Source: Bradyrhizobium sp. sGM-13
GTDB lineage: Bacteria; Pseudomonadota; Alphaproteobacteria; Rhizobiales; Xanthobacteraceae
Direction: 5' to 3'
NCBI RefSeq assembly: GCF_018398875.1
Contig: NZ_JAGWDK010000008.1
Location: 245,603-309,602, forward strand
DNA length: 64,000 nucleotides
Of this stretch, positions 19,901 through 28,096 are shown piece by piece. Every line of letters begins with the position of its first letter. Position 1 is the first letter of the stretch. The notes beneath the pieces were generated by a model. That model did not search any database. It was not told the origin of the DNA and saw only the letters and a program-made list of their open reading frames with translations. Both the position numbers and the translations under genes were made by a program.

Positions 19901-20104
19901 CGGCACGGTAATCAGCGATTCGACCTCGGCGCTGGAGAGGCCAAGCGATTCCGTCTTTACAGTAAGCGAGGGGAGCGCCAGTTCTGGGATGACGTCGAGG
20001 GGCCTGTTCCTGACATCGACGGCGCCGAGGATCAGCAGGCCCGCGGCGACAACAACAACGAGGGTGCGTAAATGCACGCTAGAGGAAATGAGCCACGCCA
20101 ACAT
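16979..20104 (-). CDS. RND efflux permease, first of two, with altered proton-relay residues
   Basis: This 1041-aa RND permease is related to its neighbour and has the usual twelve-TM, two-porter-loop plan (LDVIPELALPSLTVKTESLG after TM1; TM2-6 near 330-480). It opens the export operon. The TM4 motif reads GVIVHDSIIDVEN: the first of the two Asp residues that carry protons in RND pumps is His. The TM10 segment reads LMVRQGVGLV instead of the ARNGI form of the neighbour. It may work as a heteromer with the second permease, use a different coupling, or be inactive. The promoter is expected in 20105-20812. Confidence 0.88.
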   Translation of the reverse strand: MLAWLISSSVHLRTLVVVVAAGLLILGAVDVRNRPLDVIPELALPSLTVKTESLGLSSAEVESLITVPLEADLLNGVPWLQVIQSESMAGLSTIEMIFAPGTDLMKARQMVQERLTQAHALPNVSSPPTMLQPVSSASRVMNIGLSSKSVSLIDMSIQARWNIAPRLAGVPGVANVSIWGQRDRQVQVLVDARNLNKRGVKLEQVIKTTGEAVWSSPLTYLSSSTPGTGGFIETPNQRLNIRHQLPISTVGTFAKVPLSGTTVSVGDVAYLVEGHQALIGDAIVGEDPGLMVAIEKFPGFNTVDVTRGIERALNELKPGLPGIEINTTIYHPASFIERATSNLGKAMLVSIILAAVVLGLLMGSWRAAVVAVVAISLSFVCAELLLKAAGIPLSMIVVAGLLMASGVIVHDSIIDVENVLHRLRAQQRDGRSGFLVVVHAMLETRRPMLYASLIVVLAVLPVLFMYSRSAAFFTPMAWAYIAAVSISMLVVLIVTPALAAVLLANAPLTPTAGWVIDRLARPFDRIVGRVIHAPLACIGACVVAAIACFALWSPLERNMVPSFRETDLVIEWQGPPGTSLQAMTRSTENLIRDLRQIPGVQNAFANLGRAVLCNCERATDVNLGHVWVNIDPKADREKTVDAVEAAITTYPGMHGKLGTYLSTKLREALTGDPDSLTVRVYGNSLEIIRAKAEEIRALMAKIRGIENPRVELQVEEPSIEVKVDVDRAAAYGLKPGDVRRATSAMVGGITVGALFEDQKVFDVVVWGRPELRDNIDDVRNLMINSESGSQVRLAEVADVSIAPASSIIQRQGSSRRIDVSAKVDERALGDVADDVARNVKQVAFPFEHRAEVLGEYKEQRAALRSIYGYMVAAAVLMFLLTQAVLRSWTLSALSLLGIPVAALGGLAAAAINDGHFSLGSLLGLAAVLALMVRQGVGLVAHFQHLQLNEGELFGEKLVRRGVLEQFPSIIASSATTLALVLPFAVMGDVAGLEIAHPLALAVVGGVITMTLGTLLVLPALYLRFGSGWTADRLDLEMENAS

Positions 20105-20120
20105 ATCGACGCCCCCTTCC

Positions 20121-20154
20121 TTTGACCTCTAGTTGTATTTGACCACTAGTTGAA
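20121..20154. repeat. Imperfect 17-bp tandem repeat upstream of RND operon
   Basis: Two adjacent 17-bp units, TTTGACCTCTAGTTGTA and TTTGACCACTAGTTGAA, match at 15 of 17 positions. They lie 17-50 bp upstream of the first RND start codon. The position and repetition suggest an operator or activator site for the export operon. No matching regulator gene is next to it. Confidence 0.5.
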
Positions 20155-20363
20155 ATCGAACTCCGTTTGAGAGTACCCGTTGAATGCGGGATTTTCTGAC
20201 CGCTGTGTCGCACATGGGGGCAACACAATTGTTCCCTCACTATTCCCCGCGAGTCCGAAATTTCTTGTCGGCCTTGCGCCGGCTTTTATTTCGGTCGTGC
20301 TACCGCGCTGGTGAGGCTTCGCCGTAATCCAAACTCCGCAAGACTGCCTTTCCTGAAAGCAGA

Positions 20364-20397
20364 CTGAGAAACAGATCAAGCTGAGAAACAGATCAAG
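20364..20397. repeat. Perfect 17-bp tandem repeat
   Basis: CTGAGAAACAGATCAAG occurs twice head to tail without a mismatch, in the 708-bp divergent region (20105-20812) between the RND operon and the porin gene. It could be a regulator site or recent slippage. The rest of the divergent region is AT-richer than its surroundings, as a promoter region would be, and holds no gene I can support. Confidence 0.55.
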
Positions 20398-20812
20398 GCT
20401 AGTGAGAATCCTAAGTTGATGTTCTTATCGGCACAATCCACCCATTTGGATTACATATTGGCTCCAATTGGGTCACGCGTGTTTACGCACTTTGCGAGCT
20501 TAGGTAGCAAAAACCCTACCGCTACTTGAAGTTGGCTGACAAGACGACAAGGCTGTTCGCGGCTTCTTCTGCACTCTAGGATACGTCACTTTAGATATAT
20601 CACTTCGTGGCACTTGCGTAATTCGTCATCCGCGTCACTCTTATCCCAACATTGCTGGGGGCCTCCGGCAATTATTTGCTCCGCGTTGTTGAGCGGGCTC
20701 TTGTCTGCAGTCGGCCTGAGGGATGAAGCGCTGGCTGAGACAATCTGATCACCAGTGCGGAATTGCTATGAACGAGTTAGTTCGACCACGTGAGTGACGT
20801 CGAACTGCGGTA

Positions 20813-22663
20813 GTGATGGGGCCGCGCATGATCAGGGGTAAGCGGAATGAGCGCGTCGCCGGATCCGGGCGACGGTGGCACGCTGCAGAAACTGGCATCG
20901 TAAAGTCAACTGCGCACAGTTGGCGCTGCGACTACTCCCGGTACCCGCTGGCCTTTGGCGCTGTACCGGCATTGTTCAGCCTCATGCTGTTTGTCCCTTC
21001 TTATGCCGCCGCCGCGGAGAGCGAGGACGTGGCAGATCTCCGGCGCATGCTCGGGGAGCTAAAGGCGGAGAACCGCAAACTTTCCGAACGTCTCGGTGCC
21101 CTGGAGGGCGCGTCGGCGACGCGGCGTGTCAAGCCCGCTCCGGCGCAGCAACGTCCGGCACCTGCCGCGACTACGGCGGCAGCCGCGCCCACGGTTGTTG
21201 TGGCGCCGCCCGTCGCTCCGCCCGCTCTGCCCGAGCCGGATTTGTCCGAAGCCGCAGCGAAGAGGCCGCTTAACGCGCGTATAAGAGATCTGGAGATCGG
21301 ATGGGCGGCGAACGAGAACGCGACGCGCCAGATCATCCGGGACTCGCTCTCGAAGACCGGACCGAAGATCAATAACTTCCTCACGCTGAGCGGCGTGGTT
21401 GAAGGCCTGGCCTCGCGGACCGGCTCATTCACCGGCCCTACCCAGGAAAACCTGTCGCTGGGTACGGCAGAGCTCGATTTCGATATCAAGCTGAGCGACT
21501 GGTTGACCGGCGCTCTGGTTCTCCACTTCGACAGCGGCACTGGCGCGATATTCCCGACCGGGAATCAACCAGTGGTGCCGGCCAACATCGCTGGCGTAGG
21601 CGTGGATCGCTTCACGCTTGATCGGACTCACGTTACAGTTGGCGATCTGATGCAATTCCCGATCGCGGCCCGCTTCGGCGTGGAGGTTTTGCATTTCGGT
21701 ACGTCCACGGGCGTGGCGCGCCTGGATACGCTATCGATCGGCACTCCGCTGACAACCGAGGTGTTTGAAAACCGTCAGACGGCGGGAGGCCTGGAATTCG
21801 CATGGCCAACTCCACCGCGGCAGCCGCCGCCCGCACCCGTCGTTGTTCCACGCGTAAGTCCGTTGGTCGTCGCACCGGCGGTGAGACAGCTCATGGGTTG
21901 GCTCGGCTACACCCCGCTGCCTGAGCGTCCGTTCCGGCCTACGCCAGTCACATTCCCCTTTGACCCGGCGCCCTTCTACGGCTCAGTCATGACCTACAAA
22001 GGCAGCGACAGCATCATACCCGGCCGAACGAAAATCGACGATTACAACGTCAGCCTCGGTTACCGGACAAGGGGCCATTGCGGCGTGCCCTATGACCAGT
22101 TGAAGGACTCGCTGATTTGTCCGTGGACCCTTGACTTCCATGTCGACTATAGCAGCTCCGTTTTCGAAAGCAGATTTCTGCATTCGTCTTATCTCCCGTT
22201 CCTGAGCCAGATCGGGCAGATTCCCGGAATGGCCGCGAGCCTCAAAACCAGTTTCGGCCCGTTCGCGTTCGTGGGCGAGGTAAATGCTGCAATTCAGGAC
22301 GCCAAGTTTGTCGATGGGCTCGGCACTGCGCGGAACATGATGCCGATGACCTGGCAGGCCTCGATTGCCTACCAGTTCGACTGGAATCCGTGGGTACAGG
22401 AGATCGGCGCGCAAGGTGATTACATCTCGGTGGGATACTCCGGCAGCAAAGACATGGCCGGTGTGTCGATCTTGCAAAACGGCGTGCCAACCCGGATCGG
22501 ATTCGTCCCGCAACACCGGCTCTTCCTTACCGGAGGCGAGTGGGTGATGGACGGGCTGAAGGTGGCCGTGGAATATTCAGCCAATTGGGACTATCCGGTG
22601 AGCGCCGGCGGGACAGGCAAAGTCGCGCATGGCTGGTTCGGATTGCTCCAGCTTAATTTCTGA
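20813..22663 (+). CDS. LbtU-like outer-membrane porin/receptor
   Basis: The frame is 616 aa, but the true start is uncertain: GTG 20813, ATG 20816 and ATG 20828 are all possible. The hydrophobic signal (FGAVPALFSLMLFVPSYAAA) begins only near residue 48. After the signal come a coiled coil (ESEDVADLRRMLGELKAENR) and a Pro/Ala linker. The beta barrel ends in an aromatic residue (GWFGLLQLNF), as outer-membrane proteins do. The strand pattern LDRTHVTVGDLMQFP and the LDTLSIGTPLTTEVFE region recall the LbtU siderophore-porin family. It is divergent from the RND operon and could supply the missing outer-membrane route. The family call is moderate. Confidence 0.6.
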   Translation: MMGPRMIRGKRNERVAGSGRRWHAAETGIVKSTAHSWRCDYSRYPLAFGAVPALFSLMLFVPSYAAAAESEDVADLRRMLGELKAENRKLSERLGALEGASATRRVKPAPAQQRPAPAATTAAAAPTVVVAPPVAPPALPEPDLSEAAAKRPLNARIRDLEIGWAANENATRQIIRDSLSKTGPKINNFLTLSGVVEGLASRTGSFTGPTQENLSLGTAELDFDIKLSDWLTGALVLHFDSGTGAIFPTGNQPVVPANIAGVGVDRFTLDRTHVTVGDLMQFPIAARFGVEVLHFGTSTGVARLDTLSIGTPLTTEVFENRQTAGGLEFAWPTPPRQPPPAPVVVPRVSPLVVAPAVRQLMGWLGYTPLPERPFRPTPVTFPFDPAPFYGSVMTYKGSDSIIPGRTKIDDYNVSLGYRTRGHCGVPYDQLKDSLICPWTLDFHVDYSSSVFESRFLHSSYLPFLSQIGQIPGMAASLKTSFGPFAFVGEVNAAIQDAKFVDGLGTARNMMPMTWQASIAYQFDWNPWVQEIGAQGDYISVGYSGSKDMAGVSILQNGVPTRIGFVPQHRLFLTGGEWVMDGLKVAVEYSANWDYPVSAGGTGKVAHGWFGLLQLNF

Positions 22664-22743
22664 TCCGTCTTCGCCCAGCACTATAAGGGCGTGCGTGCCG
22701 AAATCCTGGAAGCGATTGAGAATATCCCCGGGGGGACGAGCAA

Positions 22744-22765
22744 GCCGCGTTAGTAGCAACGCGGC
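22744..22765 (+). terminator. Hairpin after porin gene
   Basis: A perfect 8-bp stem (GCCGCGTT / AACGCGGC) with a 6-nt loop lies 80 bp after the porin stop codon. It is followed by a GC palindrome (GCCCGCGCGCGGGC, 22782-22795). There is no T run, so it may be a transcript-stabilising hairpin instead of an intrinsic terminator. Confidence 0.4.
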
Positions 22766-22889
22766 TGGCAGAGTTTAACGGGCCCGCGCGCGGGCAACAC
22801 CGATCCCATCGCCCGGATGTTCGAGGCCAAGGGAATCCCGGTACGCCGCGTCAGAGATCGATTGACTCGCCCAACCGAAGGAGAACTCC

Positions 22890-23183
22890 ATGAAGGCCAT
22901 TGCACTGGGCGCATTCGGTGCCGCGCTGCTCGCGTCCGCCGCTTCCGCAACGCCCCTCAACGCGACGACGATCGGCTCCGCCGAAATCTCCAACGTCGAT
23001 CAGGTCGGTCTGGTCTGCAACGAGTATTATGGACGCTGCTGGCGGACCCGAGGACCGCGCTATGTCCTGCGCTATTTCTACGACCCCAGCTACTTCCCCG
23101 GCCGGGGCTATAACTACTACGCTGGCCCCGGCTACTACGATCGCCGCTACGGCGGACCAAGGTTCATCATTCGCGGCTGGTAG
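22890..23183 (+). CDS. Small secreted Tyr/Arg-rich protein
   Basis: This 97-aa protein is preceded by AAGGAGAACTCC. It has a signal peptide (MKAIALGAFGAALLASAASA). The mature part starts with a short VGLVCNEYYGRCW segment, holding two Cys that could pair, and ends in a Tyr/Gly/Arg-rich tail (YNYYAGPGYYDRRYGG). Small secreted proteins of this style are frequent in Bradyrhizobium-like genomes and have no known function. It stands alone, followed by about 750 bp without a gene. Confidence 0.7.
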   Translation: MKAIALGAFGAALLASAASATPLNATTIGSAEISNVDQVGLVCNEYYGRCWRTRGPRYVLRYFYDPSYFPGRGYNYYAGPGYYDRRYGGPRFIIRGW

Positions 23184-23935
23184 CCAGCAAGCAAAGGACC
23201 ACTCTCCGGTGCGGCCCCTTCTTACGGACAGTCGCTTCCAGACCTCCGGTAGAACGAGATAGCAAGGATCGCCCACACCGCGGTCGAGTTGCCGCCGATG
23301 CAGAGGGCGGATGCCTTCAGGCTCGGCAAATGTTCACTTATGATTTCGTTGAGGAGAGCAACCCTGTTCGCGTGATCGAGGTGTTTGTCGATGCTCTCGA
23401 CTGGCTGAGATGCGCTTTGAGGGGTGGAGCCGGTGGCGACTGGATGATCCTCGTACCACCCCTCCCTATCTTCGCCCAGACTGCGTCACTTGCATCGGCG
23501 ACGAATAGGTGGCGAGCGAAATTGCGACATCTCTCTTCAAGAGGCAGCGGAATGCGCCTTTCCAAATGAAGCAATGGAGAAGGCGATTTTGCTGAGCAAT
23601 ATCGACTGGCTGACCTCACAGGGATCGAACCTCCACATTCCCGAATGCAAAAAGCCCTTTGAAATGTCGGATGAATTTCCTGCGTTTTGCCGGAATTTCG
23701 GGCTGGAGACTTTTGCACCTACTGGCTGATTTAGTTGAGGTAAGCACCCGTCTCCCGCGAATCTAGCCATTCCTCGGATCGGGCCTACTTCCGTGGCGAT
23801 CACCAATTCGCCGGCTAAAATTGCACTGGATGTCCGGGTGCCAGTGATGACTACCTATCATTCTAACGTCGTTATTTTTCGGCAGCGGACGCGGCTCAGG
23901 GGCGGCCGATATCTACTTCCTGTCCGAATCGAGAG
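23184..23935. other. Gene-free stretch with mosaic repeat remnant
   Basis: No gene is supported. Between about 23555 and 23725 several short blocks echo the tRNA-Gln-associated repeats elsewhere: TTTCCAAATGAAG, GGGATCGAACCTCC, AAAAAGCCCTTTGAAA and GGCTGGAGACTTTTG (compare 30816-30831, 30967-30980 and 31046). The order is scrambled and no tRNA fold is possible, so it looks like a rearranged relic of the same repeat. Confidence 0.4.
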
Positions 23936-24799
23936 CTATAGCATGTCGGCCGTTTTTCGGGCGCCCATGCGTGTTTGGAATTGGGACGGGCGGAATCCGG
24001 TCATCCGCTTGAATGTGTTCGAGAACGCAAATGGGTTCTGGTAACCGACCTGCTGCGCGATATCCTCGATCTTCTCACCGGTCATCGCCAGTCGGTGCGC
24101 CGCAAATTGCACACGCAAGTACGTCAGTTGCTGCATCGGGCTGCGGCCCAGGCTTTGCTGGCAGAGGCGCCGCAAATGTTCTCCGCTGATCTTTGCTTCC
24201 GCGGCGAGCTTCTCGATGGTCCATGGATGAGCAAGGTCGGTTTGGACTGCCTCCCAGACTGCACGCAGACGATCTTCACGCTGCAAGGGCTCGGCAAAGC
24301 GCGAAATGTAATGCTCGATTAGATCGATCCAGAGCATTGCCGAACTCGTATTGCTGCCCGCGTGGAACTCGCGCATGAACCCCAGGATCGCATGATTGAG
24401 CGGCTGGGGATCGAACTGGGCCATCACAGGCGCCATGAAGCGGATGGAGGAGCGGGGCGAGGTCGGCAGGTAGCGCACCCAGCAATATTGCCAACGCTTG
24501 GAAGGAATTGCGTGGAAGGCGTGGAGCACGTGGGCCGGTGCCAGCGAAACCATTCCCGCTTGGTGCGGGCGCCAGCGGCCATCGAGCAGGATGCGACCCT
24601 CGCCGCCGAGACTGGCATGCACGTAGGTTCCGCTCAGGTGCGTCCGCACAACCTTATAAGGCACTGCGGCATCGCCAACGCCCACATGGGCAATTTGCCG
24701 TTGCGCCAGCGCCAGGCACTCTTCCGCACGCACCATGGACTGGTTCGTGTGGTCACCCACTATGTGGGTTTCAGATAGGCTTTCGTGTGAACCGGCCAT
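23936..24799 (-). CDS. AraC-family transcriptional regulator
   Basis: This 287-aa regulator, from the ATG at 24799, has an N-terminal cupin-like effector domain (YKVVRTHLSGTYVHASLGGEG, GMVSLAPAHVLHAF). A C-terminal pair of helix-turn-helix motifs follows (HPWTIEKLAAEAKISGEHLR and IEDIAQQVGYQNPFAFSNTFKR, the second being the conserved AraC signature). The frame extends to 24904, but the extra residues look non-coding. It is divergent from the uptake operon with only 71 bp between start codons, so it most likely controls that operon in response to the imported compound. Confidence 0.88.
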   Translation of the reverse strand: MAGSHESLSETHIVGDHTNQSMVRAEECLALAQRQIAHVGVGDAAVPYKVVRTHLSGTYVHASLGGEGRILLDGRWRPHQAGMVSLAPAHVLHAFHAIPSKRWQYCWVRYLPTSPRSSIRFMAPVMAQFDPQPLNHAILGFMREFHAGSNTSSAMLWIDLIEHYISRFAEPLQREDRLRAVWEAVQTDLAHPWTIEKLAAEAKISGEHLRRLCQQSLGRSPMQQLTYLRVQFAAHRLAMTGEKIEDIAQQVGYQNPFAFSNTFKRMTGFRPSQFQTRMGARKTADML

Positions 24800-24811
24800 G
24801 GATGAAGTCCC

Positions 24812-24830
24812 CCACAAGTTGATAATGTGG
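24812..24830. promoter_or_regulatory. Candidate operator between AraC regulator and uptake operon
   Basis: A CCACA / TGTGG inverted repeat with a 9-bp spacer lies in the 71-bp divergent region, 40-60 bp before the binding-protein start. A similar CCCAC-TAT-GTGGG palindrome lies at 24757-24769, inside the extended regulator frame. Either could bind the AraC protein. This rests on position and symmetry only. Confidence 0.35.
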
Positions 24831-24870
24831 AAAACAATAATAATCAACATAGTCCTGCAGGGAGGTATCC

Positions 24871-26082
24871 ATGGTGAAGAGTCTGCATATTTCGCTTGCC
24901 GCATCCGCGGCTCTGGCTTTCAGCGCATTGCCATCCATCGCCCAGGTTTCCGATGACGTCGTTCGGATCGGTGTCCTCGGGGACTTGTCCGGCATTTACA
25001 GCGATCTTTCCGGTAAAGGTGCGATCGAGGCGGTCAAGATGGCCGCCGAGGATTTCGGCGGCACGGTGCTTGGCAAGAAGATCGACGTAGTCTCTGCGGA
25101 CCATCTGAACAAACCGGACGTTGGCGCCGCCAAGGCGCGCGAGTGGTTCGATACCGGCGGCGTCGACCTGATCAACGACCTCGCCAACTCCGGCGTTGCG
25201 CGCGCAGTAGCCGGCGTCGCGAAGGAAAAGAAGCGCCACGTCATCGTGAATGGCGCGTCGAACATGGGCATTACGAACGAACTGTGCTCGCCCTATGCGA
25301 TCCACTACGCCTACGATGCCTATTCGCTTGCGCACGGCACCGGCAAGGCCGTCGTCGAGCAGGGCGGCAAGACCTGGTTCTTCCTGACCGTCGATTTCGC
25401 GTTCGGCATTGGCCTTGAGCAGCAGGTCTCCAACGTCGTGCGCGCCAACAAGGGCCGCGTCGTCGGCGCCGCGCGCCATCCGCTCGCCACCACGGACTTC
25501 TCGTCCTACATCCTGCAGGCGCAGGCGTCGAAGGCCGAGATCATCGGCGTAGCCTCAACGGGCGCCGACGCGGTGAACGCGATCAAGGCGGCGGTAGAAT
25601 TCGGCGCCACCAAGAATCAGAAGCTCGCCGCACTTCTGCTCTGGATCGAGGACGTGCACTCGCTCGGTCTGCCGGCCGCACAGGGCCTGCTCCTAACCAA
25701 CGCCTGGTACTGGGACATGAATGAGGATACGCGCAAGTTCGCGAAGCGCTTCTTCGACCGTGTCGGCAAGATGCCGAACATGGCGCAAGCGGCGGACTAC
25801 TCGTCGACCATGTTCTACCTGAACGCGGTGAAGGCCGCGGGCACGGACGACGCGGACAAGGTCTCGGCGAAGATGCGCGAGACGAAGGTCCACGACATGT
25901 TCACGAAAGACGGCCATGTCCGCGCTGACGGCCGCTTCGTGCATGACATGTATCTCTGGCAAGTGAAGACCCCGGCGGAATCGAAGGCTCCGTGGGACTA
26001 CCTGAAGCCAGTAGCCACCATCCCTGCCGAGCAGGCGTTCCAGCCGCTGTCGGAGAGCACCTGCCCTCTCGTGAAGAAGTAA
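24871..26082 (+). CDS. LIV-type ABC transporter substrate-binding protein
   Basis: This 403-aa periplasmic binding protein of the branched-chain amino-acid (Peripla_BP_6) class starts after GCAGGGAGG. It has a signal peptide (about 1-24, ending IAQ), the entry strand RIGVLGDLSGIYSDLSGKG, and the family motifs GVARAVAGVAKEKK and LTVDFAFGIGLEQQV. LivK-like proteins of this sub-type in rhizobia often bind organic acids or aromatics rather than leucine. The companion catabolic-looking genes favour a non-amino-acid ligand here. It is the first gene of the AraC-linked operon. Confidence 0.9.
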   Translation: MVKSLHISLAASAALAFSALPSIAQVSDDVVRIGVLGDLSGIYSDLSGKGAIEAVKMAAEDFGGTVLGKKIDVVSADHLNKPDVGAAKAREWFDTGGVDLINDLANSGVARAVAGVAKEKKRHVIVNGASNMGITNELCSPYAIHYAYDAYSLAHGTGKAVVEQGGKTWFFLTVDFAFGIGLEQQVSNVVRANKGRVVGAARHPLATTDFSSYILQAQASKAEIIGVASTGADAVNAIKAAVEFGATKNQKLAALLLWIEDVHSLGLPAAQGLLLTNAWYWDMNEDTRKFAKRFFDRVGKMPNMAQAADYSSTMFYLNAVKAAGTDDADKVSAKMRETKVHDMFTKDGHVRADGRFVHDMYLWQVKTPAESKAPWDYLKPVATIPAEQAFQPLSESTCPLVKK

Positions 26083-26092
26083 GCCTTGCTGT

Positions 26093-26120
26093 CCTGGGCG
26101 AGCCTTCTTGCTCGCCCAGG
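26093..26120 (+). terminator. Strong hairpin between binding-protein and permease genes
   Basis: A perfect 11-bp stem (CCTGGGCGAGC / GCTCGCCCAGG) with a 6-nt loop starts 10 bp after the binding-protein stop codon. A weak run (GTTTGCCTTTT) follows. Such hairpins often let the binding protein be made in excess over the permeases, by partial termination or by protecting the 3' end. Confidence 0.6.
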
Positions 26121-26216
26121 AGTTTGCCTTTTGGCCGGCGTGACACGTTCGAGCGTTGCCGCCGGCGAAAGCAGGAACAGCCAAGCGCTCCCCGTTAGTT
26201 TGAGACGACACCGGCC

Positions 26217-27104
26217 ATGGAAATTTTTGGCGTCCCGCTGCAGGCGTTCCTCGGACAGATCATACTCGGTCTGGTGAACGGGGCGTTCTATGCGGTGCTA
26301 AGCCTCGGCCTTGCGATCATCTTCGGGCTGCTCCGGATCGTCAATTTCGCGCATGGCGCCTTCTTCATGACCGGCGCGTTCGTGGCCTTTATCCTCGGAC
26401 GCCACTTGAATCTCGGTTACTGGTCCTCGCTTCTGGCTGTCCCAGTTGTGGTGGGCTTGTTCGGCGTACTGTTTGAGCGCCTGTTTCTGCGCCGCATCTA
26501 TGGCCTAGATCCGATTTACGGCCTCCTGCTGACCTTCGGCCTAGTGCTCGTGATCGAGGGCGGCTTCCGCGTCGCCTTCGGTTCGTCCGGCCATCCGTTT
26601 CCCACGCCTCCGGAGCTGCGCGGCGTCTGGGATCTCGGCTTCATGATTCTTCCGGTCTACCGCGCATTCGTGATCGGCGTTGCGGTCGTCGTCTGCCTGG
26701 CAACCTGGTTCATCATTGAGAAAACGCGAGTCGGCGCCTATCTCCGCGCCGCAACCGAACGGCCCGATCTCACGCGGGCGTTCGGAATTAATGTGCCGCT
26801 GCTGCTTACGCTCACCTATGGCTCGGGCGTTGGGCTCGCCGCCTTTGCTGGTGTACTGGCGGCACCCATCCAGCATGTATACCCTTCGATGGGGTCCGAC
26901 CTTGTCATCATCGTATTTGCAATTGTGGTGATCGGCGGGCTCGGCTCGATCATGGGTTCCGCCGTTACCGGTCTGGGACTTGGCGTGATCGAGGGCCTTA
27001 CGAAGGTCTATTACTCACAGGCATCGGCCACTGTCGTGTTCCTGGTGATGGCGCTGGTGCTGCTGCTCCGGCCCGCAGGGCTGTTCGGTCGGGAGGAGAC
27101 GTGA
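26217..27104 (+). CDS. Branched-chain-type ABC permease (LivH family)
   Basis: This 295-aa inner-membrane permease has about eight TM helices. It carries LivH family features: GAFYAVLSLGLAIIFGLLRIVNFAHGAF at the N side (shown as its family position), the EKTRVGAYLRAATERPDLTRAFGIN coupling region, and VIGGLGSIMGSAVTGL near the end. It pairs with LivM downstream to form the channel of a LIV-type importer. Its stop overlaps the LivM start. No LivG or LivF ATPase gene lies in this operon, which is unusual. Confidence 0.92.
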   Translation: MEIFGVPLQAFLGQIILGLVNGAFYAVLSLGLAIIFGLLRIVNFAHGAFFMTGAFVAFILGRHLNLGYWSSLLAVPVVVGLFGVLFERLFLRRIYGLDPIYGLLLTFGLVLVIEGGFRVAFGSSGHPFPTPPELRGVWDLGFMILPVYRAFVIGVAVVVCLATWFIIEKTRVGAYLRAATERPDLTRAFGINVPLLLTLTYGSGVGLAAFAGVLAAPIQHVYPSMGSDLVIIVFAIVVIGGLGSIMGSAVTGLGLGVIEGLTKVYYSQASATVVFLVMALVLLLRPAGLFGREET

Positions 27105-28096
27105 TGCTTGTGCTGCTGAAAAGCAGCTTGATGATCGCGGTGGTCGCCGCGCTCCTGGCTGTGCCGTTCGTGCCGCATCTCATCTATCCGGTATTTGTGA
27201 TGAAGGTAATGTGCTTTGCGTTATTTGCCTGCGCGTACAACCTTCTGCTCGGGCACACCGGCATCGTTTCTTTCGGTCACGCCGCCTTCTTCGGCACCGC
27301 CGCCTACGTCACGGGCTACGCGATGCGCGATCTTGGGCTGCCGCCGGAAATCGGTATTGCCGCTGGGATAATCTGCTCGGCCGCCCTTGGCGCTGCGATT
27401 GGCACCCTCGCCATCCGCCGCCAAGGCATCTATCTGGCTATGATCACGCTCGCGCTGGCCCAATTGGTCTATTTCGTCTTCCTGCAGGCGGAATTCACCG
27501 GCGCCGAAGACGGCATGCAGGAGATTCCACGCGGCGTGCTGTTCGGTCTGATCAACCTGCGCAGTGACATCAATCTGTTCTATGTGGTCATGGCCTTCAT
27601 CGGCGCGGGCCTGTGGCTGGTCTACCGCATCGTGAATTCGCCGTTCGGAGAAGTGCTGCGCGCGATCCGCGAGCATGAGCCGCGCGCCCGCTCGCTTGGG
27701 TATGCGATCGAAAAGTACAAGATTCTCGCCTTCGCGCTCTCGGCCGGTCTTTCCGGCCTTGCCGGTTCGCTGAAATGCATCGTATTTCAGCTTGCCGCGC
27801 TCACCGACGTGCATTGGCACATGTCCGGCGAAGTCATCCTGATGACCCTGCTCGGAGGCATGTCGACCGTATTTGGACCCGCCATCGGCGCGATCCTCGT
27901 CTCCGCGTTGCATCACTATTTCGATGCGCTGGGCGCCTGGGTCACCATTGTCATCGGCCTCATCTTTATTCTATGCGTGCTCGTCTTCCGCCGCGGCGTC
28001 GTGGGCCAGCTTCACCACATGCTTCAAGAGCAGCGTCCAACTGCACTTCACGCCGGACGACTGGATTTAAAGGAGGGCCAACATGCCCAGGTTTGA
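27104..28096 (+). CDS. Branched-chain-type ABC permease (LivM family)
   Basis: This 330-aa permease has about nine or ten TM helices and the LivM signature [18 protein letters not shown] near the N side. The coupling segment [18 protein letters not shown] and the closing [16 protein letters not shown] are also present. GTG at 27101 is a possible alternative start. ATG 27104 is preferred because it gives a one-base overlap with the LivH stop. Some LivM proteins are fused to the LivG ATPase; this one is not. Its 3' end overlaps the next gene by 14 bp, so the operon is tightly coupled. Confidence 0.92.
   Translation: MLVLLKSSLMIAVVAALLAVPFVPHLIYPVFVMKVMCFALFACAYNLLLGHTGIVSFGHAAFFGTAAYVTGYAMRDLGLPPEIGIAAGIICSAALGAAIGTLAIRRQGIYLAMITLALAQLVYFVFLQAEFTGAEDGMQEIPRGVLFGLINLRSDINLFYVVMAFIGAGLWLVYRIVNSPFGEVLRAIREHEPRARSLGYAIEKYKILAFALSAGLSGLAGSLKCIVFQLAALTDVHWHMSGEVILMTLLGGMSTVFGPAIGAILVSALHHYFDALGAWVTIVIGLIFILCVLVFRRGVVGQLHHMLQEQRPTALHAGRLDLKEGQHAQV

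Noticed and set aside
23605..23640. Possible tRNA T arm (GGGATCGAACCTCC) on the minus strand
   Set aside because: Flanking sequence forms no acceptor, D or anticodon stems. It is treated as scrambled repeat sequence instead.
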